DNA of 64,000 bases, from NCBI RefSeq assembly GCF_017901135.1, contig NZ_CP072801.1, forward strand, positions 2,787,501 through 2,851,500. The letters are read 5' to 3'. This document shows, in pieces, positions 27,113-34,297 of this stretch (its first letter is position 1; each line of letters starts with the position of its first letter). The position numbers were made by a program, and so were the translations under genes. The notes under the pieces are model-generated. The model worked only from the letters and a program-made list of their open reading frames with translations, made no database searches and was not told where the DNA came from. This DNA comes from Thiothrix litoralis. GTDB taxonomy: Bacteria; Pseudomonadota; Gammaproteobacteria; Thiotrichales; Thiotrichaceae.

Positions 27113-28511
27113 TTGACATCCTCCCCTCCCTAAAGGAAGGGGATTCCTACTGCATTCAGCTAGATAGCTGACTTACTTCGGCGGGTTCCTGCTTCATCGA
27201 GCGGCTTAAGGCCGCATCTCCACAAGCTAACAAGCGGTATCCCCGCTCTTTGATATTGATCGCGCCGACATGATCGGCATGATTTTCATAGTGGCATTTC
27301 ACGCACACAAACCGTGCTTGCGTCTGGCGGTTATCTGCCGATACATGATGACATTCTGGGCATTCCTGACTGGTGTAATGCGGTGGCACAGCGAACAACA
27401 TGCCGCCTTTCCATGCCAGCTTGTAGTCGAGTTGCCGTCGAAATTCACCCCAGCCTTGGTCGAGAATGGCTTTGTTTAAGCCGGACTTTTGGGCAACGTT
27501 CTTGCCGGGGTTTTCTGCCGTGCCTGCCGCTGACTTCGACATATTACCGACCTGCAAATCTTCGATGAACACGAGCGCGTGGTTTTGGCTGAGCGTGGTC
27601 GTCGCCTTGTGCAGGAAATCGCGGCGGGCGTTGGCAATTTGCATGTGAATTTTTTGAACGTTGGCTTTGGCCTTTTTCCAGTTGTTGCTGAACTTTTGTT
27701 TGTGCGCCATGCGCCGTTGGTATTTGGCGAGTTTGGCGGCTTTGGTTTTGAAGCTGTTGCGCGGTTCGAGGTACGTACCGTCGGAGAACGTGGCAAAACG
27801 GGCTATACCAAGGTCGATGCCGATGGCTGTCGTGGCTTGAGAAGCGATTTTTTCCACTTCGCGCTGGGTTTGGATGCTGACAAACCATTTCCCGCTTTTG
27901 CTGGAAACCGTGACATTGCGTAGTTCTCCCAACACATCGCGGCTATTGCGGTAGCGTATCCAGCCCAGTTTCGGCAAGAAAAGTCGGCTATTGCCTGGGT
28001 CGAGCTTGATTTGTTTGGGGTCAGGATAACGGAAACTGTCACCGCTGCCTTTGCGCTTGAAACGGGGGAAGTCGGCACGTTTGGCGAAGAAGTTTTGGTA
28101 AGCCTTGTCGAGGTCTTTGAGCGCGTGTTGCAGGGGATGAACAGGGGCATCTTTCAGCCACGGGGTTTCCACACCGTTGCGCCATGCGGTCAGGTGCTTG
28201 GCCATTGCGACGTAACCGATGAATTTTTCACCTGCTTCATGATTGGCTTGCTGCAACGCTAACGCCCTGTTGTACACGAAGCGACATGACCCAGCAAAAC
28301 GGCGTAGTTGACGCTGTGTTTCACCATTGGGCATGAGTTCGTATTTGAAGGCTTGTAGTCGTTGCATCTTCGGAGTGTAGCTAAACAAGAGCGGCTTGAG
28401 TGGGTATTCTGCGTTAAACTGCGCGGATTATCCGACAAAACTACCGAACATAGGGCGGCTTCGCCACCCGCGCTATCCTCCCCGACTTGAAGGACGGGGT
28501 TTGCCGCGCAA
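27113..28511 (-). mobile_element. IS1341-type (tnpB-only) element A
   Basis: Boundaries come from comparison with the second element in this window. Both share TTGAC(A/T)TCCTCCCCTCCCT at the end downstream of tnpB and CGCGCAA at the other end. The downstream end carries a hairpin (27123-27142, CCCC...GGGG with TAAA loop) and the upstream end another (28480-28499), the subterminal imperfect palindromes of the IS200/IS605 superfamily. Only tnpB is present, so movement would need a TnpA supplied elsewhere. The transcript end around 27113-27160 is where the guide (omega) RNA of TnpB is expected. Confidence 0.85.
27156..28367 (-). CDS. tnpB: TnpB, RNA-guided nuclease of IS605/IS1341 element A
   Basis: About 403 residues from ATG 28367 (a TTG seven codons upstream is also open). 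The N-terminal OrfB helix-turn-helix region (FKYELMPNGETQRQLRRFAGSCRFVYNRAL) is followed by a RuvC domain with the catalytic acids in GIDLGIARFATFSDG, FIEDLQVGNMSKSA and NHADHVGAINIKERG, and a four-cysteine zinc finger (CPEC...CVKC). All catalytic positions are present, so it may be an active RNA-guided DNA nuclease. It shares only family-level similarity with the second TnpB in the window. Confidence 0.93.
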   Translation of the reverse strand: MQRLQAFKYELMPNGETQRQLRRFAGSCRFVYNRALALQQANHEAGEKFIGYVAMAKHLTAWRNGVETPWLKDAPVHPLQHALKDLDKAYQNFFAKRADFPRFKRKGSGDSFRYPDPKQIKLDPGNSRLFLPKLGWIRYRNSRDVLGELRNVTVSSKSGKWFVSIQTQREVEKIASQATTAIGIDLGIARFATFSDGTYLEPRNSFKTKAAKLAKYQRRMAHKQKFSNNWKKAKANVQKIHMQIANARRDFLHKATTTLSQNHALVFIEDLQVGNMSKSAAGTAENPGKNVAQKSGLNKAILDQGWGEFRRQLDYKLAWKGGMLFAVPPHYTSQECPECHHVSADNRQTQARFVCVKCHYENHADHVGAINIKERGYRLLACGDAALSRSMKQEPAEVSQLSS

Positions 28512-28584
28512 CCTGATCAATCGAATCTTCCCCCTTTGATTTAAACTAATTGTAGGTGTCATCCTGAACCGTCGGGGTGAAGCA

Positions 28585-28620
28585 GGTGGTGTTTGATGCC
28601 ATGCCTCGGCGTGTGGAAGC
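28585..28620. repeat. Inverted copy of the fdhD 3' end (36 bp perfect)
   Basis: The 36 bases from GGTGGTGTTTGATGCC to GTGTGGAAGC occur here on the plus strand and, reverse-complemented, at 29561-29596 inside the end of fdhD (codons for VVFDAMPRRVEA). Weaker similarity extends about 12 bases further upstream. The two copies flank the regulator gene 28655-29554 as an inverted pair. It is a relic of a duplication or inversion, not a gene. Confidence 0.85.
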
Positions 28621-28654
28621 CAATGCTGCCATTCAAGCACCTCCAACGTTAAAA

Positions 28655-29554
28655 TCAATCTTCCCCCCACAACAGCTTCCCCGTCTCGCTCAAATCATAG
28701 CCCTCATACGTCAGCACCATGCGCTGGGTCACATCCGAGCGCAACCGCTGCAACAGCCCCTGAAACAAATGCCGGAACCAGATATTGCGCGGCAAGGCAA
28801 TATCGAACGACTCCCACCCATAGCTAATGAAAGCCAGCCCGTTTTCCTGTGCCGCCGCCTTCGCCCCCGGGGCAATATCAGCCTCGCGCATCGACACCAG
28901 CGCCGCTGCCTCGCGTTCGGAATAGGCTATCTGGCGCATATCCAGATCGTCGACATTCAGGTTTTCGCGGCTCAGCACTTCCATCAGGAAACGTTGCGAA
29001 CCTGCCCCCTGCTGGCGTTCCACCCAGCGCAGCGGCTGGCGAAAAATCTGCTGCTTATCATCCCCAACCCGCTCCAGCGCCTCGGGGTGAATCATCAAGC
29101 CCTGTTCGCGCCGGTACAAATGCACCAACACCCACAAATCCGCCTGCCGGAACTGGCGCAACAAGGCCGGGTGACGCAAACCACTTTCCTCATTCGGCCC
29201 CCAGTGCAAGCAACAAGCATCCGCGCGGCGCATGTGCAACAGCTTCAAGCCCATGCTAGTGCCGGTCGGAAAATAGCTGACCAGCGCATTGGGTCCCACC
29301 GCATTGGTGTAAGCCATTGCCACCCGATACAACAACGGATCGTCACTACCCACAATGGAAAGCCGGTCGCTAAGCAAACCGTTATAGGACGATTCCGTCA
29401 GCCAACGATCCACCAAAGTACGCGGAAACAGCCATTTGCCGGTCACCTTGGTGGCTGGAATCTGATTATCGCGCACCAATTCGTAGACTTTCTTTTCATT
29501 CAGATGCAAGTAATCAGCGACCTGCTTGACGCTCATGTAAGTCGTCTGGTTCAT
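28655..29554 (-). CDS. Excisionase-type HTH regulator with PBP-like ligand domain
   Basis: 299 residues. Residues 7-55 form an excisionase/MerR-type winged helix (MSVKQVADYLHLNEKKVYELVRDNQIPATKVTGKWLFPRTLVDRWL). Residues about 65-290 are a periplasmic-binding-protein-like domain (LSIVGSDDPLL, NALVSYFPTGTSMGLKLLHMRRADACCLHW, RQQGAGSQRFL), as in one-component regulators linked to molybdate/tungstate and formate dehydrogenase genes. The start overlaps the fdhD stop (ATGA), so it is the third gene of moaA-fdhD-regulator. The ligand is probably an oxyanion or a cofactor-related molecule; that is inference from family and context. Confidence 0.8.
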   Translation of the reverse strand: MNQTTYMSVKQVADYLHLNEKKVYELVRDNQIPATKVTGKWLFPRTLVDRWLTESSYNGLLSDRLSIVGSDDPLLYRVAMAYTNAVGPNALVSYFPTGTSMGLKLLHMRRADACCLHWGPNEESGLRHPALLRQFRQADLWVLVHLYRREQGLMIHPEALERVGDDKQQIFRQPLRWVERQQGAGSQRFLMEVLSRENLNVDDLDMRQIAYSEREAAALVSMREADIAPGAKAAAQENGLAFISYGWESFDIALPRNIWFRHLFQGLLQRLRSDVTQRMVLTYEGYDLSETGKLLWGED

Positions 29555-30402
29555 GCATCCGCTTCCACACGCCGAGGCATGGCATCAAACACCACCCGTT
29601 CCACCCCGTTGTACACCAGAAAATGCCGCCCCTTGGCACGGGCGATGAGGATTACTCCCAACTTTTTCGCCAGCGCCAAGCCCATTTCAGTCACGCCGGA
29701 ACGCGATAACAACACCGGCACACCCATTTGCGCCACCTTGATGACCATTTCCGAAGTCAGCCGCCCGGTGGTGTAAAACAGCTTGTCGCCACCCACGATA
29801 CCGTGCAGCCACATGTGCCCGGCGATGGTATCGACCGCATTGTGCCTGCCCACGTCTTCCACAAAACTGAGGATGTCAGTGCCCGCACACAGCGCACAAC
29901 CATGCACCGCCCCCGCCCGCCGGTAGATTTCGTTGTATTCGGTGAGCGCGTGCAAGGTGTCATAAAGCTGCGACTGCTGCACCGTGACGGCGGGCAGTTG
30001 CAACTGATCCAGCCTGTCCATCAGGTTGCCAAACATGGTTCCCTGTCCGCAGCCGGTGGTGACGGTTTTGCGACCCAGTTTTTCATCCAACCCCTCCACA
30101 CCCTGAAAGGTGGTGACGGCGACTGATTCGGTTTCCCAATCCACCTGAATGGCCTTGAGCTGGGCGAGTTCGGTAATCAGGTTCTGGTTGCGTAACCAGC
30201 CTAATACCAGCAATTCTGGCTGACTGCCCATGGTCATCAGGGTGAGGATTTCGCGCTTGTCGAGGTAAATCGTCAGCGGGCGTTCCGCAGAAATGTAGCC
30301 TTCCCGCGCTTGCCCGTATTCGTCCACCGGCTGCACACAGATAGTGGTATCCAGCGAAGCATTGCTCAACTGTGGATACGGCGTAGCGGGTGGCTCAGAC
30401 AT
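29551..30402 (-). CDS. fdhD: Formate dehydrogenase accessory sulfurtransferase FdhD
   Basis: FdhD moves sulfur from a cysteine desulfurase to the bis-MGD cofactor of formate dehydrogenase in the cytoplasm. 283 residues, normal length. The catalytic CxxC loop is in HGCALCAGTDIL, and GRHNAVDTIAG and FYTTGRLTSEMV are family signatures. It sits between moaA and the regulator, with its AGGAGG site just inside the end of moaA. Its last 36 bases are repeated in inverted orientation at 28585-28620. Confidence 0.95.
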   Translation of the reverse strand: MSEPPATPYPQLSNASLDTTICVQPVDEYGQAREGYISAERPLTIYLDKREILTLMTMGSQPELLVLGWLRNQNLITELAQLKAIQVDWETESVAVTTFQGVEGLDEKLGRKTVTTGCGQGTMFGNLMDRLDQLQLPAVTVQQSQLYDTLHALTEYNEIYRRAGAVHGCALCAGTDILSFVEDVGRHNAVDTIAGHMWLHGIVGGDKLFYTTGRLTSEMVIKVAQMGVPVLLSRSGVTEMGLALAKKLGVILIARAKGRHFLVYNGVERVVFDAMPRRVEADA

Positions 30403-30404
30403 GA

Positions 30405-31412
30405 CTAACCTCCTGTAGCACTCATGTGGCGGAAAATAACCGGTTGGGCTTTCAAGTCGAAATCGTGACCCTCGGGTTTGAGCGCCATCGACGCCAGCAA
30501 GGCTTCACGCAGCTTGGCATCATCACCGGGGTTGGCACGCAATACGCGGCGTAAATCCAGCGAATGTTCCTGCCCTAGGCACAGCAGCAAACGCCCTTCC
30601 GCCGTGACCCGCACCCGGTTGCAGGTATCGCAGAAATTATGGCTATGCGGCGAAATGAACCCCACCCGGCTATCCGTACTGCCGCGCTGGAAATAGCGGG
30701 CTGGCCCGCCGGTATTCTCATCCACTCCATGCAGCTCCATCCCGGTGCGCAAATCACGGAGGATTTCATCGCTGGAATAATAAGCTTCGGCACGGTCATG
30801 ATCGCCGATCACGCCCAGCGGCATTTCTTCGATGAAACTGATGTCCATGCCGCGTTGGTGGGCAAAATTGACCAGATCGGTGACTTCATCGTGGTTACGG
30901 TGCTTCAGCACTACCGCATTCAGCTTGACCCGCTGGAAACCGGCTTCCAGTGCCGCATCAATCCCCGCCAGCACCTTGTTGATGTCGCCGAGGCGGGTGA
31001 GTTTGTGGAAACGTTCCGCATCCAGCGTATCGAGGCTGATATTGACGCGGGTCACGCCCGCCACTTTCAAGTCTTTGGCGTAACGGGTCAACTGCGTACC
31101 GTTAGTAGTCAGGGTCAGGTCACGCAAGCCCTCCAGTTGCCCCAAGTCCTCAAACAGCTTGAGGATATTGCGGCGTACCAGCGGTTCACCGCCGGTAATG
31201 CGAAGTTTATGCACGCCGAGAGCGACGAAGGCTTTGCCCAGACGCGCCATTTCCTCCAGCGTCAGCAATTGCTCGCGCGGCACAAAGGTCATGTCTTCTG
31301 ACATGCAATACACGCAGCGCAGGTCACAGCGGTCAGTGACCGACAGCCTGACATAAGTGATTTGGCGACCAAAACGGTCAACCAGTTGGGTAGGGTGGGC
31401 AGTGCTGCTCAT
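30405..31412 (-). CDS. moaA: GTP 3',8-cyclase MoaA
   Basis: MoaA is the radical-SAM enzyme that starts molybdenum cofactor synthesis by rearranging GTP. 335 residues. The SAM cluster is CxxxCxxC at Cys29, Cys33 and Cys36 (TDRCDLRCVYC); the C-terminal second cluster is in FCDTCNRVRVTAEGRLLLC; the protein ends in SATGG with the terminal Gly-Gly needed for activity. It begins the moaA-fdhD-regulator operon divergent from the formate dehydrogenase operon, with both promoters in 31413-31660. No moaC, moaD or moaE was seen in this window. Confidence 0.95.
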   Translation of the reverse strand: MSSTAHPTQLVDRFGRQITYVRLSVTDRCDLRCVYCMSEDMTFVPREQLLTLEEMARLGKAFVALGVHKLRITGGEPLVRRNILKLFEDLGQLEGLRDLTLTTNGTQLTRYAKDLKVAGVTRVNISLDTLDAERFHKLTRLGDINKVLAGIDAALEAGFQRVKLNAVVLKHRNHDEVTDLVNFAHQRGMDISFIEEMPLGVIGDHDRAEAYYSSDEILRDLRTGMELHGVDENTGGPARYFQRGSTDSRVGFISPHSHNFCDTCNRVRVTAEGRLLLCLGQEHSLDLRRVLRANPGDDAKLREALLASMALKPEGHDFDLKAQPVIFRHMSATGG

Positions 31413-31500
31413 TCAATTTTCTCCGTCTGGTGTATTGTTCCTAGCAAGAACCATACCGACTGTAACAGGCCATTCAAATCCAAGGGAATACTTTATACCC

Positions 31501-31562
31501 CAAGTACCGGGCGTAACAAATTGACCCATGTCAAGCGACTGAACCGGACAAAATGACCCAAC
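31501..31562 (-). repeat. Repeat resembling an IS21-type end, upstream of fdh operon
   Basis: Read on the minus strand this stretch has two tandem units, GGGTCATTTTGTCCGGTTCA... and GGGTCAATTTGTTACGCC..., the repeated-unit pattern seen at ends of IS21-family elements. A related stretch with GGGACATTTTGTC occurs at 34141-34192 in the same orientation. No istA/istB genes lie between them, so these would be relics. The palindrome TTGACCCATGTCAA (31521-31534) lies inside. Confidence 0.45.
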
Positions 31563-31611
31563 ACCCCCGCATTAAACACCACCAAACCGACTTATTCCCC
31601 CCTTCGCCCGC

Positions 31612-31627
31612 TGGCACGTAACTTGCT
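31612..31627 (+). promoter_or_regulatory. Sigma-54 promoter of the formate dehydrogenase operon
   Basis: TGGCACGTAACTTGCT matches the -24/-12 consensus TGGCAC-N5-TTGCW exactly, with the GG and GC 10 bases apart. The -12 element ends 33 bases before the GTG start of the DUF3305 gene, giving a short leader with a GGAGG ribosome site. It requires an enhancer-binding activator; the NtrC-type regulator at 44403-45728 is the obvious candidate. Confidence 0.85.
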
Positions 31628-31660
31628 CAAGTCTTTAAAGAACGCTTTCGGAGGAAAACC

Positions 31661-32164
31661 GTGAATCCATCAACCCTGCAAGATGCGCCCCTTTTACCCC
31701 AACGGCTGGCGGTATCCGTCATTCTGGAAAAACGTCCGTCGATCAGCCGCTGGGCTGATGCCTATTGGACAGCCACCGGCGTGGTGGTCGGTACCAATGA
31801 ACACCACACCGTTACCCTGTTGCATGAACAGGACGGCATCCAGCAATACCTTTACCCCGGCCTCAGTGTCAGCCTGCACCGCGACGAATGCGACGGTTAC
31901 TACCACAACCTGCAATCGCCGCAACCGGGCTGCTACATCATCGCCAACCTCGCGGCTGACGGCACGCCCTCCCCATACATCGTCACCCTCAGTTTCGACG
32001 AAGCCAATTCCTACCTGCAAGGCAGCGCGGAAGTGTACGCCGTACCGATTCCACCCGAACTCTACCGCTGGACAGAAGCCTACGTGCTGGAACATTACGC
32101 GCCAGAAAAAAAGAAAAAACGCCGCCTGACCGACTGGCAAAACGACAACGACCGGGGACATTAA
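31661..32164 (+). CDS. DUF3305 protein of formate dehydrogenase cluster
   Basis: 167 residues, GTG start with GGAGG 6 bases upstream. DUF3305 proteins occur almost only at the head of periplasmic formate dehydrogenase operons and are thought to help enzyme maturation; the biochemical role is unknown. Visible landmarks: LAVSVILEKRPSISRWADAYWTATGVV, LYPGLSVSLHRDECDGYYHNL and the C-terminal basic stretch EKKKKRRLTDWQND. It is a soluble cytoplasmic protein and is followed after 2 bases by the DUF3306-ferredoxin gene. Confidence 0.85.
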   Translation: MNPSTLQDAPLLPQRLAVSVILEKRPSISRWADAYWTATGVVVGTNEHHTVTLLHEQDGIQQYLYPGLSVSLHRDECDGYYHNLQSPQPGCYIIANLAADGTPSPYIVTLSFDEANSYLQGSAEVYAVPIPPELYRWTEAYVLEHYAPEKKKKRRLTDWQNDNDRGH

Positions 32165-32166
32165 CG

Positions 32167-34170
32167 ATGAGCGATGAAAACTTTCTCGGACGCTGGGCAC
32201 GCCTGAAGCGCGAAACCAAAACCGCCGACGCTGAAAAGCCAGAAGCAGAACCCGCAACGCCCCCCGCAACGCCACCCGAAGTGCCCCCCGAACTCACCGA
32301 TGCTGACATGCCCCCGTTGGAAACACTCGGTTTCGACTCCGACTACAGCGGCTTCTTTTCTGCCAAAGTCAGCGAAGCCTTACGCAACGCTGCCCTGCGC
32401 AAGCTGTTCCACCAACCCCAATTCAACGTCATCGACCCACTCGATGACTACTGCGGCGACTACACCACGTTCGCCCCACTCGGCAACCTGATCACTGCCG
32501 ACATGAAATACCACCTGCAACGCACTGCCCGCGCACAACTGGAATCCCTGATGGAAACAAACGCCATGACCCACGACACCTTACTCGCCGCCCGCCAGCA
32601 GGCGCTCGCCAGTTTGCAACAACACCCCCAAGCCGTGACCGACTCGGTTGCTTACCAGTCGCAAGGCCGGGTGCTGATTATTGGCGGGGCGGAAGCGCTG
32701 GAAATCGCGGCACAATTGCCGGAGACACTCAAGCCGCACATCCTGCTGACGGAAGCCGTGAACACAGAGCTGAAGCAAGTGGTTACGCCATTGGCTGGGC
32801 GCAGCATCGACATCAGTGGGTATTTAGGGGCTTTCAGCATCAGCTTGAACAGTGAGGATGGCAAAGGCAGCATCCTGCAAACTGACCTGATCCTCGACCT
32901 GCAACTCACACCTACCCTGCAACGCGGCATACAACCGCCCGGCTATTTCGCCCCCAGCCCGGAAACGCTGGGCGGCACACTCGCCGAACTTCCCGACCTG
33001 ATCGGCGAATTCAGCAAGCCACGTTATTTCCACTACAACCCCAGTCTTTGCGCCCACAGCAGCAGCGGCTTGAAGGGTTGCACCCGCTGCATTGACGCTT
33101 GCCCGGCGGAAGCAATCATTTCCATCGGCACAAAAATCGAAGTCAACCCGCAACTGTGTCAAGGCGGTGGCGCTTGCGCGGCGGCCTGCCCCAGCGGTGC
33201 TATCCGTTACCAGTACCCCTCCCCGGCGCACAGCGTTGACCAGTTGCGGGTCATGTTGCGCACGTACCGGGAAGCGGGTGGGGTTGCCCCCAAAATCCTG
33301 TTCCATCGCAGTGAAATGGCGGTGTCGCTGGATGCTTTACCTGCCAATATCCTGCCTTTACCGGTGGAAGAACTCGGCAGCACCAGCCCGGAACTGTGGT
33401 TCGCCGCTCTCAGTTTCGGTGCCTCGCAAGTGCTGCTCTACGACGAAGACGCCACGCCCGAATTGAGCCGCCAAACCTTGCAACAGCAACTCGCCACCGC
33501 CCACGCGCAATTGCAGGGGTTAGGCTATGCCAGCGATGCGATTCAATGGCTGGCCGTCGGCACGCCAGCGGATGGCATCAGCCCCGCCCCGGTCATGCCG
33601 ACATTCCCCTCCTCCACCCAAGGCGGCATGAATGACAAACGCCTGCAATGGACGGTAGCGCTTGACCACCTCTACCAACACGCCCCGCAACCCAGCGCCG
33701 AAATCCCGCTGCCGCAAGGCGCACCCTTCGGCCTACTCAACATCAACAAGGACGCCTGCACCCTGTGCATGGCCTGCGCCACCATTTGCCCCCTGAAAGC
33801 CATCGACGGCGGCACCAACAAGCCACAACTGCGCTTCCACCCCGACCGCTGCGTGCAATGCGGCTTGTGCGCCAATGGCTGCCCGGAACAGGCCATTACC
33901 CTACAACCACTTTACCTTGCCGACCACGCACAGCGCCGCCTGACCCGCACCCTCCACGAGGAAGAACCGTTCTGCTGTATCCGTTGCGGCAAACCCTTTG
34001 GCAGCCAAAGCGCGATCAAAATGATGCTCGGCAAACTGGCTTCCCACCCCATGTTTCAGGATCCCCGCGCCCTCAAACGGCTGGAAATGTGCGACAACTG
34101 CCGGGTGGTGGATGTGGTGCAAGACCCTGACGCGATGGGCGACACAATGTCCCGGTCATTTCGCCACTGA
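32167..34170 (+). CDS. DUF3306 / multi-cluster 4Fe-4S protein
   Basis: 667 residues. Residues 1 to about 125 are a DUF3306 domain (NFLGRWARLKRE, DYCGDYTTFAPLGNLITADMKYHL). The rest is an iron-sulfur protein with CTRCIDACPAEAI, CQGGGACAAACPSGAI, CTLCMACATICPLKAI and CVQCGLCANGCPEQAI, plus further cysteines (CCIRCGK, CDNC) near the end, so four or more clusters. In related operons DUF3306 and the ferredoxin are linked to formate dehydrogenase maturation or electron supply. The last residues (DTMSRSFRH) are encoded by repeat sequence at 34141-34192, so the native C-terminus may have been replaced. Confidence 0.85.
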   Translation: MSDENFLGRWARLKRETKTADAEKPEAEPATPPATPPEVPPELTDADMPPLETLGFDSDYSGFFSAKVSEALRNAALRKLFHQPQFNVIDPLDDYCGDYTTFAPLGNLITADMKYHLQRTARAQLESLMETNAMTHDTLLAARQQALASLQQHPQAVTDSVAYQSQGRVLIIGGAEALEIAAQLPETLKPHILLTEAVNTELKQVVTPLAGRSIDISGYLGAFSISLNSEDGKGSILQTDLILDLQLTPTLQRGIQPPGYFAPSPETLGGTLAELPDLIGEFSKPRYFHYNPSLCAHSSSGLKGCTRCIDACPAEAIISIGTKIEVNPQLCQGGGACAAACPSGAIRYQYPSPAHSVDQLRVMLRTYREAGGVAPKILFHRSEMAVSLDALPANILPLPVEELGSTSPELWFAALSFGASQVLLYDEDATPELSRQTLQQQLATAHAQLQGLGYASDAIQWLAVGTPADGISPAPVMPTFPSSTQGGMNDKRLQWTVALDHLYQHAPQPSAEIPLPQGAPFGLLNINKDACTLCMACATICPLKAIDGGTNKPQLRFHPDRCVQCGLCANGCPEQAITLQPLYLADHAQRRLTRTLHEEEPFCCIRCGKPFGSQSAIKMMLGKLASHPMFQDPRALKRLEMCDNCRVVDVVQDPDAMGDTMSRSFRH

Positions 34171-34192
34171 CACAGACAAAATGTCCCGCTAC
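34141..34192 (-). repeat. Direct repeat pair overlapping 3' end of the ferredoxin gene
   Basis: GACACAATGTCCCGG (34141-34155) and GACAAAATGTCCCGC (34176-34190) are near-identical and 35 bases apart. On the minus strand GGGACATTTTGTCTGTGTCA resembles GGGTCATTTTGTCCGGTTCA of the repeat at 31501-31562. Both are probably relics of one type of transposon end. Confidence 0.5.
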
Positions 34193-34286
34193 TGGGCAAA
34201 TGGGCAGATTTGATCTGACCCGCTGGTGTTATCGGGCAGTCTTTTACCGCCAAAGCTGGTACGGAAATTGCCCTACTAAAGAAGGA

Positions 34287-34292
34287 AAGGAG
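34287..34292 (+). promoter_or_regulatory. Orphaned ribosome binding site of torD
   Basis: AAGGAG, in the context GAAGGAAAGGAGACGCA, ends 5 bases before the inserted TnpB element. Removing the element places this site about 10 bases before the torD-like ATG at 35632. It was therefore probably the native torD ribosome site, now 1.3 kb away. Confidence 0.55.
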
Positions 34293-34297
34293 ACGCA

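Noticed and set aside
27123-28499. Repeated CCCC/GGGG hairpins as CRISPR-like repeats
   Set aside because: They occur only at the ends of the two TnpB elements and have no spacer array.
31521-31560. TGACCCA repeats as firm binding sites of the sigma-54 activator
   Set aside because: They sit in a doubled unit that resembles a transposon end also present near 34.1 kb, so they are kept only as a possibility, not as an annotated enhancer.
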